Position numbers and translations under genes: made by a program
Notes under the pieces: generated by a model
Databases searched by the model: none
The model's input: only the letters and a program-made list of their open reading frames with translations
Told to the model about the DNA's origin: nothing
Source: an uncultured Alphaproteobacteria bacterium
GTDB lineage: Bacteria > Pseudomonadota > Alphaproteobacteria > Rhizobiales > Aestuariivirgaceae
NCBI GenBank assembly: GCA_937870685.1
Contig: CALMZX010000087.1
Span: 1-43,329 of the forward strand
Direction: 5' to 3'
Length of the DNA: 43,329 nt
Shown here: positions 8,325-17,440 of the stretch, piece after piece
Numbering within the stretch: the first letter of the stretch is position 1
Layout of the letters: each line of letters begins with the position of its first letter

Positions 8325-9605
8325 GTGGCTGATTTTCCCAAACCTGTGCCCGGCTTTTGCCGCGATTGCCTCGCCGACACCGTTTCGGAAGAGCGGCGCT
8401 GCCATGCCTGTCATTCGCCGCGGCTGGTGCGGCACACCGAAATCAACACCCTCTCCATTGCCCATATCGATTGCGACGCCTTCTACGCCGCGGTGGAAAA
8501 GCGGGATGATCCGGCTCTCGCCGACAAGCCGGTCATTGTCGGCGGCGGCACGCGCGGTGTTGTCTCCACCTGCTGTTACATTGCCCGCATCCGCGGCGTG
8601 CGCTCGGCCATGCCCATGTTCAAGGCGCTGAAGCTCGCGCCTGATGCCGTTGTCATCAGGCCCAACATGGCGAAATACGCGGAGGTGGGCCGCGAGGTGC
8701 GCGAGATGATGCTGCGCGTCACGCCGCTCGTCGAACCCCTGTCCATCGACGAGGCCTTCCTCGACCTCTCCGGCACGGCGCGGCTGCATGGCCGCCCTCC
8801 AGCCAAGACGCTGGCGGCGCTGATTGGCGACATCGAAACCCAGGTCGGCATCTCGGCATCGGTGGGCCTGACGCCCAACAAGTTCCTTGCCAAGGTTGCA
8901 TCAGACCTGGAGAAGCCGCGCGGCTTCTCGGTCATCGGCAAGGTTGAGGCGCTCTCTTTTCTCGCGGCCAGGCCCGTCAGCCTGATCTGGGGCGTGGGCA
9001 AGGCCATGCAGGAGACGTTGGCCAAGGACGGCATCAGCGGCATCGGCCAGTTGCAAAAGATGGAGAAGAATGACCTGCTGCGCCGCTACGGCAGCATGGG
9101 GGCCCGGCTCTACCATCTCTCACGCGGCGAGGACATGCGCACGGTTTCCACTGATAATTCATCAAAGAGCATCGGGGCGGAAACCACCCTGAACCATGAC
9201 GTGTCAGATGCCGGTGAACTGGAAGCGTTGCTTTGGGCCATGGCGCAGAAGGTGTCGCGCCGGGCCAAGGCGCAAGACCATGGCGGCCACACGGTGACAC
9301 TCAAACTCAAGACTGCCGACTTCAAGCAGCGCACGCGGGCCGTGACGCTGGAGGACGCCACACAGCTGGCGCACCGCATGTTCGACGCGGCAAAGCCCCT
9401 GCTCCTCAAGGAAGCCACCGGCACGAAGTTCCGGCTGATCGGCATAGCCCTGTCGCATCTCACCGAAATGGCGGGCGGCGAAGAGGCGACGCTCGACCCG
9501 CGCCTCGAAGCCAGCAGCAAGGCCGAGAAAGCCATTGACCGCATCCGGGAGAAGTTCGGAAAGGATGCGGTGGACCGTGGCCTGGCGTTGAAGGCGAAGG
9601 ACTAG
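8325..9605 (+). CDS. dinB: DNA polymerase IV (DinB), with N-terminal Cys4 finger
   Basis: This Y-family polymerase performs error-prone synthesis across damaged template. In the 426-residue product the catalytic carboxylates are seen in [15 protein letters not shown] and [14 protein letters not shown]. The helix-hairpin-helix region is near [12 protein letters not shown], and the little-finger domain fills about 265-370. Residues 10-35 add CRDC and CHAC, a Cys4 pattern suited to zinc, which the E. coli protein lacks. The start is GTG at 8325 without a clear Shine-Dalgarno; no earlier in-frame ATG exists. The C-terminus lacks an obvious beta-clamp box. The stop overlaps the convergent phnA-like gene by four bases. 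Confidence 0.92.
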   Translation: MADFPKPVPGFCRDCLADTVSEERRCHACHSPRLVRHTEINTLSIAHIDCDAFYAAVEKRDDPALADKPVIVGGGTRGVVSTCCYIARIRGVRSAMPMFKALKLAPDAVVIRPNMAKYAEVGREVREMMLRVTPLVEPLSIDEAFLDLSGTARLHGRPPAKTLAALIGDIETQVGISASVGLTPNKFLAKVASDLEKPRGFSVIGKVEALSFLAARPVSLIWGVGKAMQETLAKDGISGIGQLQKMEKNDLLRRYGSMGARLYHLSRGEDMRTVSTDNSSKSIGAETTLNHDVSDAGELEALLWAMAQKVSRRAKAQDHGGHTVTLKLKTADFKQRTRAVTLEDATQLAHRMFDAAKPLLLKEATGTKFRLIGIALSHLTEMAGGEEATLDPRLEASSKAEKAIDRIREKFGKDAVDRGLALKAKD

Positions 9606-9817
9606 GCCTTCTTCAGGAACTCGGTGCGCAGCACGAGACCCTTGACCTTCTCGTGGCGGCAATCCACTTCATCCGCATTGCCCGTCAGGCGGATGCCCTT
9701 GATCATGGTGCCGCGCTTCAGCGTGACGTTTGCACCCTTCACCTTGAGGTCCTTGATCAGGGTGACGTTGTCGCCATCCTTCAGTTCATTGCCGTTGCTG
9801 TCGCGCACGATATCCAT
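9602..9817 (-). CDS. PhnA domain protein, short form
   Basis: The 71-residue product matches the C-terminal SH3-like PhnA/YjdM domain: [24 protein letters not shown], and the [13 protein letters not shown] and [12 protein letters not shown] blocks. The full-length E. coli protein has an extra N-terminal zinc ribbon, absent here, so this is the short form widespread in proteobacteria. Despite the name, a role in phosphonate use is not established for this family. The gene is alone, convergent with dinB (4-base overlap) and divergent from the Lrp-type gene. Confidence 0.88.
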   Translation of the reverse strand: MDIVRDSNGNELKDGDNVTLIKDLKVKGANVTLKRGTMIKGIRLTGNADEVDCRHEKVKGLVLRTEFLKKA

Positions 9818-9958
9818 GTGAGTCTCCGATCTGTCCCGGCTTGCCCGGCTCCATGGCCGATTGCAACGGCGCATTCCGCCAAGTTGCACTGAATTCTTGC
9901 CTTTTTCCCTGCCAAACTGCATGTTTAACAGTGGAAATTCCTGCGAGCGAGAGAGAAC

Positions 9959-10441
9959 ATGGCGGAACTTGACAGCATTGACCTGAGCATTCTCTCGCAA
10001 CTGCAGCAGGACGCGCGTCTGTCCATCACCGACCTGTCGCGACGGGTGAATTTGTCGGCCACGCCCTGCACTTTGCGGATGCGGCGGCTGGAACGAGAGC
10101 GGATTGTCCTTGGCTATCACGCGCGCGTTGCGCCCGCTGCCCTGCAAGCCGCGCTGCTGGTCTTTGTCACAGTAAAACTGAAGGCCACCGATGAAGCGAC
10201 GCTGGCTGCCTTCAATGCCGCGGTGAAGCCGGTGAGGCAGATACTTGAATGCCACATGACGGGTGGCGGTTTTGACTACCTCCTGAAGATCAGGGTCCGG
10301 GACATGAGCGAGTACCGCGAGATCCTCAGCGGTGTGATCGGGCAGTTGCCGATGGTGGAAAGCACGCATACCTATTTCGTCATGGAAGAGGTCAAGGAAA
10401 CCTCCGTTCTGCCGGTTCCCTCCCGCCCGCGCGAGGCCTGA
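9959..10441 (+). CDS. Lrp/AsnC family transcriptional regulator
   Basis: The 160-residue protein has the two-domain Lrp layout: an N-terminal helix-turn-helix (about 5-60; LDSIDLSILSQLQQDAR, then LSITDLSRRVNLSATPC) and a C-terminal RAM ligand-binding domain (about 70-150; HMTGGGFDYLLKIRVRDM). The HMTGGGFDYLL block resembles PutR-type activators of proline use, but no putA or transporter is nearby, so the ligand is open. The tail after residue 148 is a short Pro/Arg extension. It is transcribed with panC, three bases downstream; control of pantothenate synthesis is possible but only inferred. Adjacent TTAAC at 9926 may belong to its promoter. Confidence 0.88.
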   Translation: MAELDSIDLSILSQLQQDARLSITDLSRRVNLSATPCTLRMRRLERERIVLGYHARVAPAALQAALLVFVTVKLKATDEATLAAFNAAVKPVRQILECHMTGGGFDYLLKIRVRDMSEYREILSGVIGQLPMVESTHTYFVMEEVKETSVLPVPSRPREA

Positions 10442-10444
10442 GCC

Positions 10445-11281
10445 ATGATCATTGCCCGCACGCTCTCCGATCTGCGCGATGTTGTGAATGCCTGGCGCGG
10501 GGAAGATTTTTCCCATGCCGTCGTTCCCACCATGGGCGCGCTTCATGAAGGACACCTGATGCTGGTGGCAGCCGCACGCGAAAAGACAGACCGGGTGATT
10601 GCGACGATCTTCGTCAACCCGAAACAGTTTGCCGCAAATGAAGACCTCTCCCGTTATCCGCGCGACGAGGAAGGCGATCTTGCAAAACTCGAAGCCGCGG
10701 GATGCGACCTCGCCTATCTTCCTGCGCCGGATGAAATCTATCCACCGGGCTTCGTCACCAGCATCAGCCTTGGGGGGCCCGCGAAGGCCGGCCTTGAGGA
10801 CAAGTTCCGCCCGCATTTTTTTGACGGCGTGGCAACGGTGGTGGCAAAGCTCTTCATTCACACCGCCGCTGACGTCGCGATTTTTGGCGAGAAGGACTAC
10901 CAGCAACTCCTGGTGGTGACCCAAATGGCGCGCGATCTCGATCTCGGCGTCGAGGTGGTCGGCATTCCCACCATCCGCGAAGAGGATGGTCTCGCGAAGT
11001 CGTCACGCAACCGCTACCTCAGCAAACACGAACGGCATCAGGCCACGGCCATCATCCGGGCACTGGAACAGGCTGCGGAAAAGATCCGCGGTGGCGGAGA
11101 TCCGCAGACGGCCACCAAGGCGGCGGCCCGTTCGCTCACGACACTTGGCTTCGAGGTGGACTACGTTTCGGCGCGCAATGCCGAAACCCTTGCCGTGCCA
11201 GTGTCTGCGGACGAACCCCTGCGCCTGCTCGCCGCGGCGCGTCTGGGCAAGACACGGCTGATCGACAACATTCCGGTCTAG
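10445..11281 (+). CDS. panC: Pantothenate synthetase
   Basis: PanC condenses pantoate and beta-alanine with ATP in the last step of vitamin B5 synthesis. The 278 residues fit the family. Diagnostic blocks are VPTMGALHEGHL (HxGH nucleotide motif), IFVNPKQF, FFDGVATVVAKLF, FGEKDYQQL and the KMSKS-like region LAKSSRNRYLS. The expected panB is not in the window, so the pathway is split. The gene follows the Lrp-type gene by three bases and converges on a DUF1489 gene. Confidence 0.96.
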   Translation: MIIARTLSDLRDVVNAWRGEDFSHAVVPTMGALHEGHLMLVAAAREKTDRVIATIFVNPKQFAANEDLSRYPRDEEGDLAKLEAAGCDLAYLPAPDEIYPPGFVTSISLGGPAKAGLEDKFRPHFFDGVATVVAKLFIHTAADVAIFGEKDYQQLLVVTQMARDLDLGVEVVGIPTIREEDGLAKSSRNRYLSKHERHQATAIIRALEQAAEKIRGGGDPQTATKAAARSLTTLGFEVDYVSARNAETLAVPVSADEPLRLLAAARLGKTRLIDNIPV

Positions 11282-11285
11282 GCGG

Positions 11286-11702
11286 TCACAACAGGCCCAG
11301 TTCGGCCAATTCGCGGCGCATTTTTTCGGAAAGCCCTGCCCCGCCTTCACGCTTCGGCATGTCGGGCGGCGCGTCGTCTTGCTCCAGATAGCGCCAGCCC
11401 TGAAAGGCCCGGCGCGGCGTTGGCCGGACCAGAACCACCTGCGGCTTGAAAACAATCCGGCAACGGTTGATGCCGTCCGCACCGGTCACTTCTTCCAGGT
11501 CGGCAATGGGCTGGCGGCAGAGGACCATGCCGCGGATCACCCAATAGAGTGAGCCACCCGGCAGGATGTCCTCCTTGCGGCGGGGAAACATGCGTGTGGT
11601 GTGATCCAGCGTGTCACGTCCTGCCTTGCAGTCGGCGATCCAGCTTTCGAGGTCTTCGACGCTTCCGGCGCCGACGCAGAGTTTGATCAGATTGAGGGGC
11701 AT
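11286..11702 (-). CDS. DUF1489 family protein
   Basis: The 138-residue protein fits DUF1489, an alphaproteobacterial family of unknown function. The typical start MPLNLIKLCVG and the blocks RKEDILPGGSLYWVIRG, CRQPIADLEEV and AFQGWRYLE are visible. It has no signal peptide or membrane helix and is probably cytoplasmic. The ATG at 11702 is preferred over one at 11753 because it gives the conserved N-terminus. Only four bases separate its stop from panC. I cannot assign a role. Confidence 0.85.
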   Translation of the reverse strand: MPLNLIKLCVGAGSVEDLESWIADCKAGRDTLDHTTRMFPRRKEDILPGGSLYWVIRGMVLCRQPIADLEEVTGADGINRCRIVFKPQVVLVRPTPRRAFQGWRYLEQDDAPPDMPKREGGAGLSEKMRRELAELGLL

Positions 11703-11792
11703 GGCATAGTGCTTCTGGTGCCCCGGTTTAGCCTTGGCCTGCGGCACAGGCAAAGCGCCACATGCGGGGTGTGCATAACCAGGGAGACTGCC

Positions 11793-11999
11793 ATGAACGC
11801 TGTTGCCAAAGTCATCGAACTCACATCCTCGTCCAGCAAATCGATCGAAGATGCCGTCGAGTCGGGCATCGCGCGCGCCGATTCCACCCTCGACAATGTC
11901 GAAGGCGCATGGGTTCAGGACATCAAGTGCGTGGTCAAGAATGGCAAGGTCGCTGAGTGGCGCGTCAACATGAAGGTCACGTTCCTGCTCAAGGATTGA
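11793..11999 (+). CDS. Dodecin (flavin-binding protein)
   Basis: Dodecins form hollow dodecamers that store or buffer flavins. The 68-residue product has the normal size and pattern: VAKVIELTSSSSKSIEDAV, the flavin-stacking Trp and Gln in GAWVQDIK, and the last strand WRVNMKVTFLLKD. A good Shine-Dalgarno (AGGGAG) precedes the ATG. It is a single gene, divergent from the DUF1489 gene and convergent with the Mrr-like gene, with which it shares a hairpin. Confidence 0.93.
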   Translation: MNAVAKVIELTSSSSKSIEDAVESGIARADSTLDNVEGAWVQDIKCVVKNGKVAEWRVNMKVTFLLKD

Positions 12000-12002
12000 A
12001 CA

Positions 12003-12033
12003 GGCGGAGCGCCCTCAGACAGGCGCTCCCGCC
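12003..12033. terminator. Shared hairpin between dodecin and Mrr-like gene
   Basis: GGAGCGCC (12006-12013) pairs with GGCGCTCC (12022-12029), extended by GGC/GCC after one bulge. The loop contains the stop codon of the leftward nuclease gene. No U-run follows on either strand, so it is a plausible but non-canonical bidirectional terminator. Confidence 0.45.
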
Positions 12034-12674
12034 ACCGGGCGGAAGTAGGTGCTTTCCAGTTCCTTGAACTGATAGGTCTCACGCACCCTTACACCGATGT
12101 TGTGGCGGATCATGATGTCCGCCAACTGGACTCCGTTGACCAGCACGACGCGGCGTGACACAGCGCCGACAAATTCGTGAGCGGCATGGGAAAACTGGGC
12201 TGTCGTGACGAAAATGCCCTTGCTGGCGCGGCGGGCTTCCAAGCTGCCGGCAAAGTCTCGGACGTGTGAAACGGGAACCGTCGTGCCGGGGCGGAGGCGC
12301 TTGGCCTGTACGAGAATGACATCCAGACCCAATTCATCCAGCGCGATGATGCCATCAATGCCACCGTCGCCACTGCGCCCAAGATGCCGCGCCAGGTCGC
12401 GGCGGCGGCCCGCGTAGCCCATGCGCAAGAGCACGTCGATGATCAGTGTCTCGAAGAACTGGTGGGAGTTCACATAGATGCGGGCGAGAATGTCGGAGCG
12501 GAGTTGCCGCGTTTCCAGATAGTGCGCGGTCATGACGGCACTGGCTGGCTGCCGGGGCACAGCGCTCACGAAATCGGCACCGATGTCTTCCGTGCTGTCC
12601 GGGAGGTGGTGCTGCGGCGGGGAAAACCGCTCATAGGCGGGCTTCATCACGTCCCGGTCAATCTCATCCGTCAT
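12015..12674 (-). CDS. Mrr-like restriction endonuclease domain protein
   Basis: The 219-residue product has an Mrr-type PD-(D/E)xK nuclease core in its middle and C-terminal part: the entry helix FFETLIIDVLLRMGY, then SGDGGIDGII with the metal-binding Asp, and DVILVQAKR giving the QxK catalytic Lys, followed by VRDFAGSL and GIFVTTAQFS. Mrr enzymes cut modified (methylated) DNA; some relatives act in other DNA processes. There is no methyltransferase or specificity gene nearby, so it would be a stand-alone, type IV-like enzyme. The ATG at 12674 has GGGAGAG at proper distance; 12692 is an alternative. Confidence 0.78.
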   Translation of the reverse strand: MTDEIDRDVMKPAYERFSPPQHHLPDSTEDIGADFVSAVPRQPASAVMTAHYLETRQLRSDILARIYVNSHQFFETLIIDVLLRMGYAGRRRDLARHLGRSGDGGIDGIIALDELGLDVILVQAKRLRPGTTVPVSHVRDFAGSLEARRASKGIFVTTAQFSHAAHEFVGAVSRRVVLVNGVQLADIMIRHNIGVRVRETYQFKELESTYFRPVAGAPV

Positions 12675-12772
12675 GCGCTCAATCTCTCCCATCTGTCCTT
12701 TAGGACGTGCAATTTAAGGCTGCGTATGATGCGTGCGCCTTATTTTACCGGTTGCATTAAGGACAACACAAA

Positions 12773-12807
12773 GAAGAGGCCCCCGGGATCGCGCCGGAGG
12801 CCTCTTT
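12773..12807 (-). terminator. Intrinsic terminator of the TPR-SPOR gene
   Basis: AAGAGGCC (12774-12781) pairs with GGCCTCTT (12799-12806), with extra inner G-C pairs. On the minus strand the hairpin lies about 26 bases after the stop at 12833 and is followed by the U-rich CTTTGTGTTG, which fits a terminator for that gene. Confidence 0.65.
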
Positions 12808-12832
12808 CATGGAGATTGGGTTGTGAGCGGGA

Positions 12833-14152
12833 TCAGGACTTCGAGACGAAGCAGTTCACGCCCGCCGACTTCAGCTTGCCGCAGGCAGCCTTGGCGCCGC
12901 CCTGATCCTCAAATCCGTGCAGGCGGACGCGGTAGAACACGCCCTTGGTACCGAGGTCAGCCTTGACGACGATTGGCTTGAGGTTCTTCAGCGCCTTGTT
13001 GCGGCCCTGCATCTTCTTCCAGGTGGACCAGGCGGCATCCTCGCTCGCGGCCGATGCGATCTGCACCATGTAGCCTGACGGCTTGTCGGCCTCTTCCGTC
13101 GTTGCAGGCGCAGCATCCGTTTCCGCTGCTGCCGTTTCTGTCGGGGCGGCTGGTGATTCCGCAACCGGTGCAGATTCAGCCGAAGCAGCTTCCGGAGCCG
13201 GGATGGCCGGAACTTCTTCCAGCATCACGCCCTTCCCGCTGTCGGGAGTTGCGATTGCAACATCGGCCGAATAGCTGGCGTTCTCCGCCAACGGCACACG
13301 GTCAATGATCTTCTTCTGCTTCTGCGTCTTCGTGCTGGCGGTGGCGGACTGCATCTCAACCGGCAGATCCACGGCCTTTGGCATGGCGGGTTTTGTCACG
13401 GAGGTTCCGCCGCTGATGGCTGCAACAGACCCAGTCTGGATCGGATCGGCATCACGGTCGTCGAGCTGGGCATTCTCCGAGGTGTTGAGACGGGCCATTT
13501 CCGCCAACGCACCTTCATGATCGGGTTTGACTTCAAGCACGGCCGCAAGCGCCTTGCGGGCGTCCGCCGGACGGCGCAGGGCAACAAAGGTCACGGCAAG
13601 GCCATAGTTCACCTTGGCGATGTCGGGGTGGTGATGCGCCAGCGCGCGCTCATAGTCGGACAAGGCGAAGAGCAGCTGGCCACTTTCACGCAGTGTCGTG
13701 GCGCGGCCATAATAGGCATGGGCGAACTGAGGGTTGAGAAGGAGCGACGCAGTGAAGTCCTCCACCGCGCCGGGGAGGTTGCTGGTCTTCTGGCGCGACA
13801 GTCCGCGGTTATACAAGGCGGTGGCGCGCAGGGAGGGCGACATGGCATCCAGCGCCAGCGCCTGGGTGTAGTCGGCGATGGCTTCCGCGTCGGCGGACTT
13901 CTGCTGATAAGCCAGCGCGCGGTTCAGAAGCGCGTTCGCCAGCACCTCGCTCTCGAGTTTGCGGGAATTGATGGCCTTCGTATAGGACGCGATCGCGGTA
14001 TCCGCATCGCCCGCCTGAAGGGCCTGATAGGCGTCGCGCGTCAGGCTGACCTGGGCGGACGAAGAATTGGCGAGAGCAGGACTGCCATTCGTGGCAAACG
14101 CGGCAAGAAACGCAGCACTGACAAACGCAAACGATACGCGACGAACTTTCAT
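12833..14152 (-). CDS. Exported TPR and SPOR domain protein
   Basis: The 439-residue protein starts with a signal peptide (about 1-28, ending SPALANSS). Four or more tetratricopeptide repeats follow (about 38-215; e.g. ALLNRALAYQQK, ALYNRGLSRQK, AHAYYGRATTLRESG). A Pro/Ala/Glu-rich linker covers about 220-355, and a C-terminal SPOR domain about 358-439 (GYMVQIASAASEDAAW to GVNCFVSKS). SPOR domains bind denuded glycan strands of peptidoglycan, so a periplasmic envelope or division role is likely. It sits 86 bases downstream of the type I secretion pair on the same strand and may be co-transcribed, but a functional link is not shown. Confidence 0.82.
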   Translation of the reverse strand: MKVRRVSFAFVSAAFLAAFATNGSPALANSSSAQVSLTRDAYQALQAGDADTAIASYTKAINSRKLESEVLANALLNRALAYQQKSADAEAIADYTQALALDAMSPSLRATALYNRGLSRQKTSNLPGAVEDFTASLLLNPQFAHAYYGRATTLRESGQLLFALSDYERALAHHHPDIAKVNYGLAVTFVALRRPADARKALAAVLEVKPDHEGALAEMARLNTSENAQLDDRDADPIQTGSVAAISGGTSVTKPAMPKAVDLPVEMQSATASTKTQKQKKIIDRVPLAENASYSADVAIATPDSGKGVMLEEVPAIPAPEAASAESAPVAESPAAPTETAAAETDAAPATTEEADKPSGYMVQIASAASEDAAWSTWKKMQGRNKALKNLKPIVVKADLGTKGVFYRVRLHGFEDQGGAKAACGKLKSAGVNCFVSKS

Positions 14153-14238
14153 GGTCCGTCATCATGGTCTGTTAGGGTTAAAAGAGCGTTGCCCGCCGGG
14201 CTGATTTTGGTGAAGAAAGGCTTAAGCCCTGTGCCAAA

Positions 14239-15531
14239 TCAGGTCTCGCGCCAGGCGTGGGTGACCTGATCCCAGAGAGGCTTCACCAGATAGGTCAGCG
14301 GAGACCGCGCTTCCGTCTGAATGAAGGCTTCCGCCAGCATGCCGGGCTTCAGTTTCTGGTTGCCGAGCTGCTGCAACTCCTTGGCCGGGATTGTCAATCG
14401 CACAGAATAGAACGGCGGGGCGTTGGCATCGACGCGGGTGACGTCGGCAGCAACCTGCGTGACCTCTGCAGCCACTTCAGGGGTCACACGCGCGTTGAAG
14501 CCGGGAAAGCGCACTTGCGCCGACTGGCCTGCCACCACCTGGTCAATGTCGTTGGGCGAGACCTTCGCCTCCAGGACAAGATCGTCGCCTTCCGGCACAA
14601 TGAGCATCAAGGTGTCGCCGGGGCCGATCACGCCACCCTCGGTGTGGACCGCAAGCTGGTAGATCGTTCCGGTGATTGGTGCCTTGATGCTGGTGCGGGA
14701 CAGGCGCGCGGATGAAGTGACCCGCTTTTCCTGCAACTCGGCAATGCGGCTTTCCGTTTCTCGCAAATCCGCCAGCGCCTCGGTGCGGCGGTCTTCCTTG
14801 ATCTGGATGATGCGCAGCTTGACCTCGCCGATCTTCGACTCGGCTGCGGCATGACTGGATTGGAGTTCCGCCTTGACGCCCTTCAACCGGGCGGCCTCAC
14901 GTTCCACCGAAAGCACCCGGCTGTTCGGCACAAGGCCCTTCGACTGCAGGGTTTTCAGATTGGCAAGTTCCTCCGCGATGAGACTGGATTGCGTTGTCTG
15001 CGAGGCGATCTGCGCCTTTATGCCGTCAATCTGTTCGGCAAGCTGCAGCACCTGCTGATCCAGCTGCTCCACCTTGCCCTTGTCGGATTCCGTCGCGGAT
15101 GAAAGCAGCTTTTGCTGCCCCGCGATGATCGAGGCCAAGGCCGGTTCGGCCGCGCGGCCAGCAACTTCCTTCGGGACAGCAAGTTCCGCGAGGCCGTCAC
15201 GCTGTGCCTCAAGGCGGGCGCGCTTGATCAGCAGTTCGTCGAGGAGACCTTCGAGAATGGCCAGTTCGGATTTCGTATCCGTGGTATCGAGGAGCAGCAG
15301 GTCCTGCCCGCCTTCCACCCGGTCACCATCTTTCACGAGAATGCGCGAGACGATGCCGCCTTCGCGATGCTGGACCTTCTTGGAGTAACTCTCCACCACG
15401 AGGGTGGCGGGCGCAATGACCGCGCCATTGATGTTGGCGGTATAGGCCCAGCCGCCAAGAATGCCGATCATCACGACGACAGACAGGTGACCGGCGACCA
15501 GGAGATTGCGAGTCGAAAGAGTGGTATCCAT
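14239..15531 (-). CDS. HlyD-family type I secretion periplasmic adaptor
   Basis: This membrane fusion protein would bridge the inner-membrane ABC exporter to an outer-membrane TolC-type channel. The 430 residues show one transmembrane helix (about 10-30), a first lipoyl half with VQHREGGIVSRILVKDGD, a long coiled-coil hairpin (about 90-275), a second half with ITGTIYQLAVHTEGGVIGPG, and a C-terminal beta-domain. It resembles PrtE/HlyD of protease or RTX exporters. It lies five bases downstream of the ABC gene. No TolC homologue or secreted substrate gene is in the window. Confidence 0.9.
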   Translation of the reverse strand: MDTTLSTRNLLVAGHLSVVVMIGILGGWAYTANINGAVIAPATLVVESYSKKVQHREGGIVSRILVKDGDRVEGGQDLLLLDTTDTKSELAILEGLLDELLIKRARLEAQRDGLAELAVPKEVAGRAAEPALASIIAGQQKLLSSATESDKGKVEQLDQQVLQLAEQIDGIKAQIASQTTQSSLIAEELANLKTLQSKGLVPNSRVLSVEREAARLKGVKAELQSSHAAAESKIGEVKLRIIQIKEDRRTEALADLRETESRIAELQEKRVTSSARLSRTSIKAPITGTIYQLAVHTEGGVIGPGDTLMLIVPEGDDLVLEAKVSPNDIDQVVAGQSAQVRFPGFNARVTPEVAAEVTQVAADVTRVDANAPPFYSVRLTIPAKELQQLGNQKLKPGMLAEAFIQTEARSPLTYLVKPLWDQVTHAWRET

Positions 15532-15536
15532 CGCGG

Positions 15537-17300
15537 TCAGCCTTGCGGTTCGGGAACAACGAGAGCGGGCGTGGCGGACACGCGCTGCGGGCCATCGGCA
15601 CTTGCAACGGTGCGGGGCCGCGTCACCTGCCTCAACACGTCCTCCCGCTTGCCGTAGGCCGCCTGTTTGCCTTCGGCCAACACCAGCACGTCATGCACGG
15701 CCTGAAGGGCGCTGGGGCGATGGGCGACGATGACCAGCGCGGCGCCGCGCTGCAGCGACGCGCGAATGGCCGCATCAAGCGCCGCTTCGCCTTCGGCATC
15801 AAGATTAGAGTTGGGTTCGTCCATGACAATCAGCGCGGGATTGCCATAGAGCGCGCGGGCCAGGGCAAGACGCTGGCGCTGGCCCGCGGAGAGGCGCGCG
15901 CCCTGCTCACCCAGCTTGGTGTCATAGCCCTGCGGCAAGCGCATGATCATGTTGTGGACATTTGCCAACTGCGCCGCATCGACCACGGCCTTCGCATCGG
16001 GCTCGCGGGAGAAGCGCGAGATATTCTGCGCCACCGTGCCGTCGAACAACTGCACGTCCTGCGGGAGATATCCGACGTGGCGGCCACGGTCCTCCTCGCT
16101 GCGCTGGTCCAGTGTTGCGCCATCAAGGCGGACACTGCCGCGCGCCGGCTCGACAACGCCGACCAGCACGCGTGACAAGGTGGACTTGCCTGCCCCGGTC
16201 GGGCCGATAACGCCGAGCCCTGTGCCCGGTGGAACCTTGAAGTTCAGGCCTTGCAGCAACGGCTTTTCGTTGCCCTGCACCATCACGGTCAGGTTCTCCA
16301 CTTCGAGAAGCCCTTTGGGTGCGGGAAGCGGCATTGGATCCTTGACCGGAGGCACTGCGGCAAGCACGGCATTGAGGCGTGCCACGGCCTTGCGGAACCC
16401 GAGGAACTGCTGCCAGTTGCCGACTGCCTGCTCGATGGGCGCAAGACCGCGCGACATGATGATGGACGACGCGATGATGGTGCCGGGGGTGATTTCGTGC
16501 TGCAGCGCCAGATAGGCACCCAGCGCCAACATACCCGACTGCACAAGCAGCCGCAGGACACGTGAAGACGTACCGAAGATGCCGCCGCGGTCGCTGGCGA
16601 GCGTGCTCGCGTCCAGCGCCACCTGCTGTTCCCTGGCCCAGCGGGCGCGGAGCACTTCCTTCATGCCAAGGGCGTGCATGGCTTCGGTGTTGCGGCGCGA
16701 CTCCTCGTTCATGGCGGCGGCGGCGATGGCTGCCGTCGTTGCTTCGGCAACGGGCCGACGGGTTGTCCGCTCGGTCAGGAGCGCGAAGATGAAAATGAGC
16801 ATGGCCGCAGCCACCCCCGCGATTCCCAGCCACGGATGGAGGCCAAAAACGACGCCGAGGTAGATGATCACCCACGGCATGTCGAGGAAGGCCAGCGGCC
16901 CCTGCCCCGCCAGAAATTGCCGGATGGTGGTCATGTCCTGCACCGGCTGGCCGCCAGCGGCAGGCGTGCGGCGCAGCGCCAGCATGGAGACGGCGTCAAA
17001 CACCCGGTTGCGCAGGGTTTCCTCGAAATTCCGACCGATGCGTAGCAGCAGTCGGGCGCGGACAGCCTCCAGAAACCCGTAGTAGAGGTAGAGTACAACG
17101 ACGATCGCCGACAGGGCAATGAGTGTGGGGACACTGCCGGAGGTCAACACCCGGTCATAGACCTGCATCATGAAGATCGAGCCGGTCAGCATCAAGATAT
17201 TGACAATGCAAGAAAAAACAAGAACAGACGCCCACACGCGCTTGTTAGACCAGAGCTGCGAACTAACTTCGTGGCCTGCTTTTTGGGGTGCCGCTGACAT
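15537..17300 (-). CDS. Type I secretion system permease/ATPase, PrtD type
   Basis: This ABC exporter couples ATP hydrolysis to one-step secretion of proteins with C-terminal signals. The 587-residue product has an N-terminal membrane domain (about 20-310) and a nucleotide-binding domain. In the latter, Walker A GPTGAGKS lies at 366-373, the signature LSAGQRQR at about 470, Walker B ALIVMDEP around 490 and the H-loop VIVAHRPS after it. It lacks the N-terminal C39-like domain of HlyB, so it belongs to the PrtD/AprD group. The ATG at 17300 is preferred; a GTG nine bases upstream is possible. It is divergent from the cobalamin riboswitch. Confidence 0.92.
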   Translation of the reverse strand: MSAAPQKAGHEVSSQLWSNKRVWASVLVFSCIVNILMLTGSIFMMQVYDRVLTSGSVPTLIALSAIVVVLYLYYGFLEAVRARLLLRIGRNFEETLRNRVFDAVSMLALRRTPAAGGQPVQDMTTIRQFLAGQGPLAFLDMPWVIIYLGVVFGLHPWLGIAGVAAAMLIFIFALLTERTTRRPVAEATTAAIAAAAMNEESRRNTEAMHALGMKEVLRARWAREQQVALDASTLASDRGGIFGTSSRVLRLLVQSGMLALGAYLALQHEITPGTIIASSIIMSRGLAPIEQAVGNWQQFLGFRKAVARLNAVLAAVPPVKDPMPLPAPKGLLEVENLTVMVQGNEKPLLQGLNFKVPPGTGLGVIGPTGAGKSTLSRVLVGVVEPARGSVRLDGATLDQRSEEDRGRHVGYLPQDVQLFDGTVAQNISRFSREPDAKAVVDAAQLANVHNMIMRLPQGYDTKLGEQGARLSAGQRQRLALARALYGNPALIVMDEPNSNLDAEGEAALDAAIRASLQRGAALVIVAHRPSALQAVHDVLVLAEGKQAAYGKREDVLRQVTRPRTVASADGPQRVSATPALVVPEPQG

Positions 17301-17440
17301 GTATCCCACCGGTTGTTCCGTGTTGAGATAGCTTCTCTCACATGCGCCGTATAGCGGTAGTTAATGTGCAGGTGCCGTTTTGCGGTCCGGGAGTGACGGG
17401 AAACGGGTTGACGGCCCGGGTGCGCTCGGGCATTCGTGGA

